A stretch of 64,000 nucleotides of DNA from Muribaculaceae bacterium. GTDB taxonomy: Bacteria; Bacteroidota; Bacteroidia; Bacteroidales; Muribaculaceae. The DNA lies in NCBI GenBank assembly GCA_023667015.1, contig JAMPAX010000004.1, positions 88,921 through 152,920 of the forward strand, written 5' to 3'. The position numbers and the translations under genes are program-made. Position 1 is the stretch's first letter, and every line of letters begins with the position of its first letter. Of this stretch, positions 35,247-43,231 are shown one piece after another. The notes under the pieces were generated by a model that saw only the letters and a program-made list of their open reading frames with translations, was not told the origin of the DNA and searched no databases.

Positions 35247-37037
35247 ATGAAACCCCGCGAAATAGAGCTTTTAGCACCGGCAGCCAATGCTGAGACGGCC
35301 CTTGAGGCTATCCTTCATGGCGCTGATGCCGTATATATAGGTGGGCCGAGCCATGGTGCCCGAAAAAATGCGGCTAATACCATTGATGATATCCGAAAGG
35401 TTGTGGATTTCGCCCATACTTATCGAGCGAAAGTATATACCACTGTCAATACCATCATATACGAGTCTGAGCTAAAAGAGGTAGAACGGCTTGTGACAGA
35501 CCTTTGGCGCGCAGAGGTAGATGCGTTGATAGTCCAAGATATGGGGCTACTTCGACTTGACATACCTCCCATAGCTCTTCATGCGAGTACCCAATGTGAT
35601 ATCCGTACTCCCGAAAAAGCTCAATTCTTAGCTAACGTCGGTTTTTCGCAACTCGTATTAGCCAGAGAGTTGTCCTTGCAAGAGATTGCACAGATTGCTC
35701 TGAGTGTGGATGTTCCTATAGAGACCTTTGTCCATGGTGCTCTATGTGTCAGCTATTCCGGACGATGCCATGCCAGCCAGGCTTGTTTCGGGCGGAGTGC
35801 CAATCGCGGTGCCTGCGCTCAAGTGTGTCGTCAGCCATGGCGCCTCTCGGATGCATCCGGAAGAAGAGTAGCTCCGGATGCCCATTTCTTGTCGCTCAAA
35901 GACTTCAATGCTACCTCCCTTCTTGGACAATTATTAGAGGTCGGTGTCAGCTCATTTAAGATTGAAGGACGACTCAAAGATACTGACTATGTAAAGAATA
36001 TCGTAGGCCACTATCGAAAGGAGATTGACCGAATCATCACCGAATCCGACGGCCGCTACATAAGAAGCTCAAAAGGGGAGAGCATACTCGATTTCACCCC
36101 CAATCCTGAGAAAAGTTTCAATCGAGGATTCACTCATTATTTTCTGGAACAGCAACCGGGGAAGCCTCGCCCTACAGGGATTTGGGCACCGGAGACGCCA
36201 AAATCTCGCGGAGAACTCATCTATGATATCCGTATGCTCCGGAGTGGCGATGGCATCTCATTCTTTAATAAAGAGGGAGAATATACCGGAATGGTAGTCA
36301 ACGGTGTAGAAAACGGCAAGATACGTAGCAACCGAAAGACTTCAATACCTCGAGATTCGGAAATTCGCAGAACCTACGATAAAGAATGGCAGAAACTCAT
36401 GTTGCGACCAACAGCTCGGAGAGTGCTTGACTTAGACATAACACTCGATAGCCATGGAGTGACAGTAATTGATGACCGAGGGGTATACGTCAGACTACCC
36501 CTTGAAATTGAAGTACAGAAAGCTGAAAAGGCCATGGACTTCAGACGCCCCTTCGAGAAACTCGGCAACACACCCTTTAGACTGCGTGAATTTCATTGCA
36601 ATCTACCGGAAGATAGCTTCATACCATTGTCTTATCTTACCGCACTACGTCGTAAACTGGTGGAGTCGCTACAACGTGTAGCACGAGCCACACATCCCTT
36701 GTGCTTACGTAGAGGTGAGAATCGCGATGCTAAGTATCCGGAAAATACACTCACCTATGTCGACAATGTAGCCAACTCAAAAGCCGAAGCACTTTACCGT
36801 AGCCATGGGGTAGAGAAGATAGAACCGGCGATGGAATGTCGCAAGAATGGTAAAGCCCGAGCCGGAGAGAGGGTGATGACCACTCGCCATTGCATACTCC
36901 GCGAATTAGGTATATGCTTGAAAGATAAGGGGGGAAAAAGAGGATTAAAATTCCCATTAAAAATACAGAGCGGACCGATAAGCTTCGATCTGAAATTTGA
37001 TTGTAACCGCTGCGAGATGCAGCTACTCAGTCGCTAA
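35247..37037 (+). CDS. peptidase U32-family protein
   Basis: A 596-aa protein. The N-terminal TIM-like U32 domain has ELLAPAANAETALEAILHGA and the signature FVHGALCVSYSGRCHASQ, followed by clustered Cys that in relatives bind an iron-sulfur cluster. The C-terminal region has paired Cys (CILRELGIC, CNRCEM) as in DUF3656-containing relatives. Several U32 proteins, e.g. RlhA, are now linked to prephenate-dependent RNA hydroxylation rather than proteolysis, so RNA modification is plausible. It probably has its own transcript. Confidence 0.87.
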   Translation: MKPREIELLAPAANAETALEAILHGADAVYIGGPSHGARKNAANTIDDIRKVVDFAHTYRAKVYTTVNTIIYESELKEVERLVTDLWRAEVDALIVQDMGLLRLDIPPIALHASTQCDIRTPEKAQFLANVGFSQLVLARELSLQEIAQIALSVDVPIETFVHGALCVSYSGRCHASQACFGRSANRGACAQVCRQPWRLSDASGRRVAPDAHFLSLKDFNATSLLGQLLEVGVSSFKIEGRLKDTDYVKNIVGHYRKEIDRIITESDGRYIRSSKGESILDFTPNPEKSFNRGFTHYFLEQQPGKPRPTGIWAPETPKSRGELIYDIRMLRSGDGISFFNKEGEYTGMVVNGVENGKIRSNRKTSIPRDSEIRRTYDKEWQKLMLRPTARRVLDLDITLDSHGVTVIDDRGVYVRLPLEIEVQKAEKAMDFRRPFEKLGNTPFRLREFHCNLPEDSFIPLSYLTALRRKLVESLQRVARATHPLCLRRGENRDAKYPENTLTYVDNVANSKAEALYRSHGVEKIEPAMECRKNGKARAGERVMTTRHCILRELGICLKDKGGKRGLKFPLKIQSGPISFDLKFDCNRCEMQLLSR

Positions 37038-37189
37038 GAGACCATCTCATCGGATGAAATGGACTCTAATGCCGGAAGAGAAATAAAATTAAAGGAACGT
37101 TAAATAATCTAAAGCCGGGAACATACTGATGGTCGCAATCGTTATTATAGTTGGAAAAAGAAAAGAAACACATCTTAATTTTACTGACT

Positions 37190-37489
37190 ATGGAATGTAA
37201 CAAAGAAAAACGTTCTTACCATTTCAATATTACCGAAGTGGTAGATGGAAAAATCCAGGATGTGATGTCCTTTAACTTTGGAGGTCATCATGACCTTGCT
37301 GCTTGTGCCGAATATGCTGAGAAGCAGCAAGGACTCACAGAGAAACATGCACGCGAACTTGTAGTCGGACTTCGACTTCTGCACCATGCATTGAAGAAAT
37401 ATCCCGACAATGCCGACTTCGCAACCTTCCTCGCACAGCTTGACGACTTCAAGCACAAACTGAAAGGCAACTGTGGTTGCAGCAAGTAA
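37190..37489 (+). CDS. DUF3861-family small protein
   Basis: A 99-aa protein starting MECNKEKRSYHFN at 37190; a TTG 13 codons earlier is less likely. The order of a beta-rich N-terminus, FNFGGHHDLAAC, then helices ending FLAQLDDFKHKLKG fits DUF3861. The last residues NCGCSK add two Cys that could bind metal. Function unknown. The gene has its own terminator and about 150 bases of upstream sequence without a consensus promoter. Confidence 0.75.
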   Translation: MECNKEKRSYHFNITEVVDGKIQDVMSFNFGGHHDLAACAEYAEKQQGLTEKHARELVVGLRLLHHALKKYPDNADFATFLAQLDDFKHKLKGNCGCSK

Positions 37490-37509
37490 ACAACAAAGAA
37501 ACTCCAAAG

Positions 37510-37545
37510 AAAACTCCGCCTATTGCATCGATAAGCGGAGTTTTT
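37510..37545 (+). terminator. intrinsic terminator of the DUF3861 gene
   Basis: A 10-bp stem AAAACTCCGC/GCGGAGTTTT with a 15-base loop and a T run, 20 bases after the stop codon. Confidence 0.85.
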
Positions 37546-37555
37546 CTGTTGGAAG

Positions 37556-37651
37556 GGCGATTTGCAATCGCCTCCACAGTAGCACAGGCGTCCTGTCTAT
37601 GTAGCTCACGGTAGCACTATAATGTCTGTGTAGCTCACGGTAGCACTATAA
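37556..37651. repeat. GGCGATT palindrome, decayed CACAGGC palindrome and a 22-base direct repeat
   Basis: GGCGATT TGC AATCGCC is at 37556-37572. A degraded CACAGGC copy follows (37583-37600). Then GTAGCTCACGGTAGCACTAT occurs twice (37601 and 37630, period 29). Three repeat types lie within 100 bases after the terminator. Confidence 0.85.
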
Positions 37652-37744
37652 CCTTATTTAATGTGAATAGAAATATCTTATGATGAGATACGAACTGGAA
37701 GCTCGCTGTCCTTGATATGAACGCCCTTCTTGAGGTGCTTTTGG

Positions 37745-38503
37745 CTACATCTCCTCTGGTGTTATCGTGAAAATTATCTCGCGTCTGGAGTTGTTACCTA
37801 TATATTTGTATACTAATGTAACGACTCCTGTTTTATATCTTGAGTAGAGTTGAGACATAAATGGGTCTTCTTTTGATGAGTTTATCATATTCTCTTTACT
37901 AAACTGATTCATGTTTGCGATTGTTTCGTCTACAGAATATGTATATATCACTTTCCCATTGTCATAGCCACAATCTATCAAATAAAGGCCATTTCCCAGT
38001 TCTTTAGGTAATTGCTCCCTCATTTCTTTCATTTGAGACTCTATTAGATGTCGTATTGTCTCTTTTTCTGAACCCTGTTGCATATGAAGGATTGTATCCA
38101 GATCCTCTTTTGTGTATACAATATTGGCCAGGAGTTTGCCATCATAATCAAAAAACCGAAAGGATACTGATACATCACCATCATAAAGATCCTGACTCAT
38201 CTTGCGTAATGACTTTCCGAGCATATTGCCAAAACTCTTACGCATCCCATCGGGAGTTACCTGAATACTCTCTATAGCAACCGGATTAGACAACATAATC
38301 GTAAAAACTACCTGATTAGAAGCCTCATTATATACTAAAGTTGAAAATTCTCCAATAGAAGGCAATTCAATCGGGAAATCAGCAGCCATCTTTGCCACAT
38401 TTTGTTTGATTGCATCAATCTTCGACTGTGCCACGCATGGCAGAACTGACGTCAGCAAAATTGCCCAAAGATAAATAATCTTAAAAAAAACTTTCTGCTT
38501 CAT
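37745..38503 (-). CDS. secreted protein of unknown function with internal duplication
   Basis: A 252-aa protein with a signal peptide (cleavage near CVAQS, residue 26). Residues 28-135 and 149-252 look like two copies of one unit. Each starts with an amphipathic helix ending in P-x-E-L, continues with strands (TLVYNEASNQVVFTI against LIDCGYDNGKVIYTY), has a helix, and ends in VSVSFRFFDYDG or VVTLVYKYIGNN followed by a charged strand. I do not recognise a named family. It is periplasmic or surface-exposed by inference. It appears to stand alone, next to other small secreted proteins. Confidence 0.75.
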   Translation of the reverse strand: MKQKVFFKIIYLWAILLTSVLPCVAQSKIDAIKQNVAKMAADFPIELPSIGEFSTLVYNEASNQVVFTIMLSNPVAIESIQVTPDGMRKSFGNMLGKSLRKMSQDLYDGDVSVSFRFFDYDGKLLANIVYTKEDLDTILHMQQGSEKETIRHLIESQMKEMREQLPKELGNGLYLIDCGYDNGKVIYTYSVDETIANMNQFSKENMINSSKEDPFMSQLYSRYKTGVVTLVYKYIGNNSRREIIFTITPEEM

Positions 38504-38665
38504 AATTATAATCAGTATTTCATTGTAACATCTGAATATATATCAGATGCACAAGCCGTGAATTCCTACATACGCAAGTCCTAACAACATAAAGGATAGA
38601 ACTCCGAGGATATCAGAAAACACTTGAAATTGAATTGTTGCGATTAATAATTTGATAAATAATAC

Positions 38666-39022
38666 TTAGTACAGTAGGTATTTCTTGCTGTTCTTTTTCC
38701 ATCCGGCTCTGTACTCTTTGTCGGTGAAGTATATTGTCAGGTCGGCTTGCGACTCGTATTTTACAAAATATATCTTCTTGTCAGCTCTGAATTGACTATC
38801 GGTGAAGTACCAAATACCTTTGTTCTCATCGGCTTTGGCTCTGTATTCTTTATCAGTCTTATATACTACCAGGTCGGCACGATATTCCTTGTCGGTGACA
38901 AATACTTTAACATCTGCCTGCGACTGATAATCCGCAGTATATATCTTCTGAGAATAAGCTGAAGAACTCAATCCCCACAATACGCTCAATAAGAATAAAG
39001 TTGTCCTAAATATATGTTTCAT
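38666..39022 (-). CDS. DUF6150-like secreted repeat protein
   Basis: A 118-aa protein with a signal peptide (cleavage near AYSQ, residue 25). The mature chain is about five copies of a 12-14-residue strand repeat with consensus DxxIYxTDKEYRA (near residues 37, 50, 68, 81 and 94). This matches the DUF6150 type. The repeats likely stack as a small beta structure. It begins one base after the stop of the TonB-like gene, so the two are co-transcribed. Confidence 0.8.
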   Translation of the reverse strand: MKHIFRTTLFLLSVLWGLSSSAYSQKIYTADYQSQADVKVFVTDKEYRADLVVYKTDKEYRAKADENKGIWYFTDSQFRADKKIYFVKYESQADLTIYFTDKEYRAGWKKNSKKYLLY

Positions 39023-39023
39023 A

Positions 39024-39476
39024 TTATTCTGAAGAAGGTATTCTGAAGTTTACGGGTAGTGAGAACCAGGTATTGACGGTCTTGCCTTCTTTCTTGCCGG
39101 GTTTCCACTTAGGCATCAACTTAACCACTCTGACGGCTTCTGCATCTAATAGTGGGTGAACAGAGCGTTTCACCTCAATATTGCCTATGCTACCATCTTT
39201 CATGACAGCAAACCCGACAACAACTTTACCTTGAATTTTGGCTTCGGCACATTCCTTAGGGTATTCAATATAGTAAGAAAGGAAGGTCATCAGAGCGTTG
39301 ATACCACCGGGGTATTCCGGCAATACATCCACCTTTTTCCAGATATGATCTGCATCTTGGAGCTTGTCGTCGGAAATGATTTCCACATCAGTGACGACCG
39401 CAGGCGTCTGAATCTGCTGAGCACTCAGCAATGAGAACGAGCATAAAGCTAAGAGGGCAAAGGGAAAATATCTCAT
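39024..39476 (-). CDS. TonB C-terminal domain protein with signal peptide
   Basis: A 150-aa protein. The TonB C-terminal domain covers about residues 55-150 (YPKECAEAKIQGKVVVGFAV, then KWKPGKKEGKTVNTWFSLPV). In place of the usual long anchor and Pro-rich spanner there is a short signal sequence (LALCSFSLLSAQQ), so the product may be released in the periplasm. It could bind a TonB box or be an adaptor for the adjoining DUF6150 protein. Energy transduction as a classic TonB seems unlikely without a membrane anchor. Confidence 0.85.
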   Translation of the reverse strand: MRYFPFALLALCSFSLLSAQQIQTPAVVTDVEIISDDKLQDADHIWKKVDVLPEYPGGINALMTFLSYYIEYPKECAEAKIQGKVVVGFAVMKDGSIGNIEVKRSVHPLLDAEAVRVVKLMPKWKPGKKEGKTVNTWFSLPVNFRIPSSE

Positions 39477-39502
39477 ATGTAAAAATTTTTACTTTGGGAA
39501 AA

Positions 39503-39517
39503 CAGGCGAGACGCCTG
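39503..39517. repeat. short CACAGGC-family palindrome
   Basis: CAGGCG AGA CGCCTG, followed by AGCTACTGTG, matches the core and one flank of the perfect copy at 2123-2173. Confidence 0.6.
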
Positions 39518-39529
39518 AGCTACTGTGAC

Positions 39530-39559
39530 AAAAAAGCATGCCTGTTGGCATGCTTTTTT
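39530..39559 (-). terminator. intrinsic terminator after the type IX-like secreted protein
   Basis: A perfect stem GCATGCC/GGCATGC with A6/T6 flanks and a 4-base loop. It lies just downstream of the stop codon at 39577 in the minus direction. Confidence 0.9.
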
Positions 39560-39576
39560 GTTATTAGGCAGTGGGG

Positions 39577-41163
39577 TTAGAGGATGACCTTGGTCACCTT
39601 GTTGCCCTGACGACGGATGTATAGACCGTTTTCGGGGTTGACTACGCGAATACCCTGAAGATTGTAGAACTCTACGGGAGCGTTGACGTCTTCAATAACC
39701 TCTACAGCTACGCTGGAGTTGGTCTCTCCAACCTTATAAGCTACATTGTCAGAGAGAACAGCACCGTCACCTGCAGCTACATGGAAATTGATTGTCACTT
39801 CTTCGCCGGGGTTGAAGGTTTCAGCAGTTGTGCCCACACGTACCTTCTCGATGACAGCGCGAGACTCATCATACGAGAAAGATGTCATCTTGCCATTGAT
39901 GAAGAACTCACCGGGAACAACACCGAAGGGAGCGTTGTCAGCCCAAGTATATCTTGCAGTGACGGTCAGAGTCTTGTCTGTATTATATACAATAGAATAT
40001 CCAAGAGTATAGGGAAAATCTGTGTCATTCTGAACTACAGAGCTGCTGAGGGTACCGGTATATTCACCTTCTCCGGGTTCGGGACCGGGATTGGGACCGG
40101 GATTGGGATTGGGAGTTTCACCTGACTCCTTATAGAAGTAAACATTGGCGATATATCCGTATGAACCGCCACCGAAGTCAAACTTCATCTGGAAGGCGTT
40201 AGCTAGGTTGGCACCATCGAAATAAGTCAGGTCTACATCGTAGCTGTTCCATTCATTCTGCTTTACCTCAGAAGCTTTCCAGATCTTTTCGGAGCTATTT
40301 CTAAAAATGGGGGTAAAGCCGAATGCTTCTCCATTGGGAGTGAAGTAGTCAACGTGGAGCTTCTGATAGTCAGAAACATTTATACTCTGAGCAAACTCCC
40401 AACCAAGATAGTTGAAGTTCTTGAGATACTCTACAGGAGCGCCATCAATTGTAAGGGTTTCCACCTTAGTAGTCTGTCCCCATCCGCCGATTCCGAAGGT
40501 AGTAGCAGCGGTATACTTACCGCTGAAGATAGAGAGGACATCATCGGCAGCCTGAGTAGGCACGGGAACTGTAGTAGGAGCAGGATAAACCACAACCTCA
40601 GGAGCCTTCCAGCTGTCATCGGTGTCGGTATATATGATATCATTTACATAGATAGCCTTCCCGGCGGGGAGTTTTCCGATGATAGAGAAGACATATCCAT
40701 TGCCGGCATTACCCTTAAACTCCTTCCAAGCCTGAGCAATCTCGGGGTAATTTGCAGGCACAGAGATAGCAATATTCTGCCATTTGCCAACCTGGTCGGC
40801 AGCAACATTGATAGTATAGTTCCCCTCAAGGCCATTGGCAGCGGTCAGACGAACAATGTAAGAACCTGCCTCCTCAGCATAAGATTTGAAGTTAAGGGTA
40901 GCAGTATTGAGGATACCGCAAGCCCAGTCATTGCCATTGCAATTGAAGCCCATGGAGAAATCCTCACCATTAGCACCGGGGCCAACTTTATACACTTTAG
41001 TAGCGGAGCCGTCCGGGTTATCGACGTTGCTCATAGATACATTCCACCATCCGTAGATGTCTACACCGGCAGTCAGCTTACCATTCTCATAGATGGTCTT
41101 TGTTCCGGCAGAAACACTAAGCATAGCGAGCATCGCCAGAGAAGCTGTAAATAATTTTTTCAT
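39577..41163 (-). CDS. large secreted protein with Pro/Gly linker and type IX-like C-terminal tail
   Basis: A 528-aa protein starting MKKLFTASLAMLAML at 41163 (signal peptide, cleavage near VSAG). The N-terminal 340 residues look like two beta-sandwich domains of carbohydrate-binding character. A flexible linker of NPGP repeats follows (near 350), then a beta domain. The chain ends VEFYNLQGIRVVNPENGLYI... KVTKVIL, a frequent C-terminal form in exported Bacteroidales proteins. A glycan-binding or surface role is inferred; no catalytic motif is visible. It has a consensus promoter upstream and a terminator downstream. Confidence 0.75.
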   Translation of the reverse strand: MKKLFTASLAMLAMLSVSAGTKTIYENGKLTAGVDIYGWWNVSMSNVDNPDGSATKVYKVGPGANGEDFSMGFNCNGNDWACGILNTATLNFKSYAEEAGSYIVRLTAANGLEGNYTINVAADQVGKWQNIAISVPANYPEIAQAWKEFKGNAGNGYVFSIIGKLPAGKAIYVNDIIYTDTDDSWKAPEVVVYPAPTTVPVPTQAADDVLSIFSGKYTAATTFGIGGWGQTTKVETLTIDGAPVEYLKNFNYLGWEFAQSINVSDYQKLHVDYFTPNGEAFGFTPIFRNSSEKIWKASEVKQNEWNSYDVDLTYFDGANLANAFQMKFDFGGGSYGYIANVYFYKESGETPNPNPGPNPGPEPGEGEYTGTLSSSVVQNDTDFPYTLGYSIVYNTDKTLTVTARYTWADNAPFGVVPGEFFINGKMTSFSYDESRAVIEKVRVGTTAETFNPGEEVTINFHVAAGDGAVLSDNVAYKVGETNSSVAVEVIEDVNAPVEFYNLQGIRVVNPENGLYIRRQGNKVTKVIL

Positions 41164-41188
41164 GTGCAAAATGATTATAGAATATAAA

Positions 41189-41230
41189 AAGTTTTAGGAA
41201 TTAGTTATGAGTTATGGGGTTATATTGATA
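41189..41230 (-). repeat. heptad repeat, 5'-leader class, inside the leader of the secreted protein gene
   Basis: Plus-strand units AAGTTTT, AGGAATT, AGTTATG, AGTTATG, GGGTTAT, ATTGATA. The gene's promoter is at 41251-41281, so the array is in the predicted 5' untranslated region and reads CATAACTCATAACTAATT in the sense direction. Confidence 0.85.
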
Positions 41231-41250
41231 TTGATTCATATAGATATCAA

Positions 41251-41281
41251 CAAAAGTAATACAAATTTCTCAAAAAGCAAA
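41251..41281 (-). promoter_or_regulatory. promoter of the secreted protein gene ending at 39577
   Basis: Minus strand TTTG (plus 41278-41281), 19 bases, then TACTTTTG (plus 41251-41258). The predicted leader is about 80 bases and contains the heptad array. Confidence 0.75.
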
Positions 41282-41360
41282 AAAATGTATAATAAAATCA
41301 ATTTTTTATAACGAAATTTGATTTTCCAAGGACAGTGAACCTTCAGGGACATTGAACTTC

Positions 41361-41385
41361 CAAGGACAGCGAGTTCCCAGCTCGC
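41361..41385. repeat. GCGAG...CTCGC extragenic palindrome
   Basis: CAAGGACAGCGAG TTCCCAG CTCGC. Related strings occur near 19888 and 37692 (GGAAGC[TC]CGCTGTCC), at 46081-46097 and at 56428-56442. Confidence 0.7.
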
Positions 41386-41397
41386 ATCAACCTTCAC

Positions 41398-42843
41398 TTA
41401 TCTGCCAAAAGCAGATATACGATTCAGCCACATTGAGCGCAACTCCAGCCATGGCATCCATGGAGAGGAATATCCCGGGAAGGTCTGTGGACGACAGTTG
41501 AGACTGACAGCGGCATAGACACTACCCGAAGGAGCCTGTGCAAAAACAATTTCAATACTTGATCCCAGAGGAGATACTTTTGAATTGCTCCAACACTGAG
41601 AAGAGAGAGACTCCTCATTGCAAGGAATGTCAAGCTGACAATCAGGAAGATTCATCAGCGAAGCAAGAGGGATAAGAGTCTCTGCATGTCCAAACCGGAG
41701 ATTAGCAGCCGGAGAGGGGATAAACTGAGACGGATGCTTCTTATAATCCCCGGGACTCCAATCAGCATCCCATTCCCAATTATAGGGTTGCATATCATAC
41801 ATATCCAACTGTCCCAAAGCTACGTCCGACTTCTCAATTATTTCAATCATAAGAGGGACAGCCGCCGTGCCGGGCATCTGTGAGAACTCAGTGACAGTGC
41901 GTTTCAGCCATTGACTCGCATTGACACATTGCCAACAAGCGGAGTACTCCTCCTCCGACATCCACTGAGTAGTTGGCATACCCAAATCGGCAGCTCTCAA
42001 GCCCTGAAGCATACCATACATCATCAGAGAAAGATCCTGCCATTCGCTGATACCATTCTTGCCCAACTTTACCGTCACCTCTCTGCCGGAGGAAGAGGTG
42101 TAACAAAACTCTCGAATTTCCGGTTTCTTCTTAAACAATCTAAGAGAAGGAGCCTCGGGAGCCGTCAGTTTGGTAAACCCATCATAAGGCTTCTTCCAAT
42201 CAGGGCTATTTTTGAGCCATGCCCTATAGGCCGGATCGGTCTCGAAGAAACGCATCAGGGGAGCAGTAGAGCGACTTTCATAGGTAGTGACAGAGACATT
42301 CGGAGATGCCTTGCGCATCGCCAAAGTAAAGCAATACATCGTATTGACCACACGAGGTACATCTGATGAAATTGCATTGACTGCGACATTACCGCCATTG
42401 AAAATCGTAGGATACATCAGTGCCATCCGCTTGCCAAGCCATGTAGCTTCCCGCCGACCCTCTGCCGACAAGTCACCCCAATATTGATTGGAATCGGCAT
42501 ACACCCTTTCAAGGAGAGTAAGAAACTGACTGCCGACAGCAGTTAGATTTCCGACAGCCTTTTCACGCTTTAGCAACGCAAGCATCGGCATAACTTTCTT
42601 CTCAGAGCTGAGATAGCGTGCGCCATGGCGTCCGAGAAACTCAATATGAAAAGGGGAGAGGGAGTCCGGAATCTGAAGAGACTCCGCCTCCGACACATAC
42701 TCTAAAGGCATCATTGTGCCATCCATATATGACGGCAATGGAGAATACTTAGCAGCTGAGAGAGTACAAGAAGCACCAAAAAGAAAAACCGATAGGGCTA
42801 ATTTAGAGTACCCTTCATAAAATTTTTGACAATTTAGTATCAT
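41398..42843 (-). CDS. MINPP/phytase-like histidine acid phosphatase, secreted
   Basis: A 481-aa protein with a signal peptide (cleavage near TLSA, residue 30). The histidine phosphatase clade-2 motif is R72-H-G-A-R-Y and the proton donor motif is RFGHAETLIPL near residue 390, so both halves of the active site are present. It resembles multiple inositol polyphosphate phosphatases of gut Bacteroidales, which strip phosphates from dietary phytate. The periplasmic or outer-surface location is inferred. It lies 20 bases after a small lipoprotein gene and may belong to the dus-uvrA run. Confidence 0.87.
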   Translation of the reverse strand: MILNCQKFYEGYSKLALSVFLFGASCTLSAAKYSPLPSYMDGTMMPLEYVSEAESLQIPDSLSPFHIEFLGRHGARYLSSEKKVMPMLALLKREKAVGNLTAVGSQFLTLLERVYADSNQYWGDLSAEGRREATWLGKRMALMYPTIFNGGNVAVNAISSDVPRVVNTMYCFTLAMRKASPNVSVTTYESRSTAPLMRFFETDPAYRAWLKNSPDWKKPYDGFTKLTAPEAPSLRLFKKKPEIREFCYTSSSGREVTVKLGKNGISEWQDLSLMMYGMLQGLRAADLGMPTTQWMSEEEYSACWQCVNASQWLKRTVTEFSQMPGTAAVPLMIEIIEKSDVALGQLDMYDMQPYNWEWDADWSPGDYKKHPSQFIPSPAANLRFGHAETLIPLASLMNLPDCQLDIPCNEESLSSQCWSNSKVSPLGSSIEIVFAQAPSGSVYAAVSLNCRPQTFPGYSSPWMPWLELRSMWLNRISAFGR

Positions 42844-42863
42844 AATTAAACAATCAGAGAATG

Positions 42864-43226
42864 CTAATCTTTTGGAGAGACAGAATCGTTGGGAAGTTTA
42901 GCTTTTCGGGTATTATACGTCTTCACGAGCTTAGCAGAAAGGATGGTAAGGGTGTCGTTTTGTCCTTCTGTAAGCTTCATGTCCGTGTCGGGTGGGTATT
43001 GGAAATTCAGGGAGTCTATTATATCCTGATATCTTGCCATCAGACTATCAACAGAGGCACTATCCGGTGCATTCTTAATTTTTAAGATATACTCGCGAGC
43101 AAGCTCCACCGATTCTTGATAAAGACCATCTGAAAAATCTGCCCGCTGAACCTCCGATTTGGAGCAAGCCACAGAACCAAATACAAAAATAAGGAAAACC
43201 CAAATTACAATATGTATTTTTTTCAT
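42864..43226 (-). CDS. small lipoprotein of unknown function
   Basis: A 120-aa protein starting MKKIHIVIWVFLIF at 43226, with lipobox GSVA-C21. The mature part is helical and charged (about residues 35-110), with no family I can name. It follows uvrA by 5 bases and precedes the MINPP-like gene by 20 bases. Confidence 0.7.
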   Translation of the reverse strand: MKKIHIVIWVFLIFVFGSVACSKSEVQRADFSDGLYQESVELAREYILKIKNAPDSASVDSLMARYQDIIDSLNFQYPPDTDMKLTEGQNDTLTILSAKLVKTYNTRKAKLPNDSVSPKD

Positions 43227-43231
43227 ACTCA

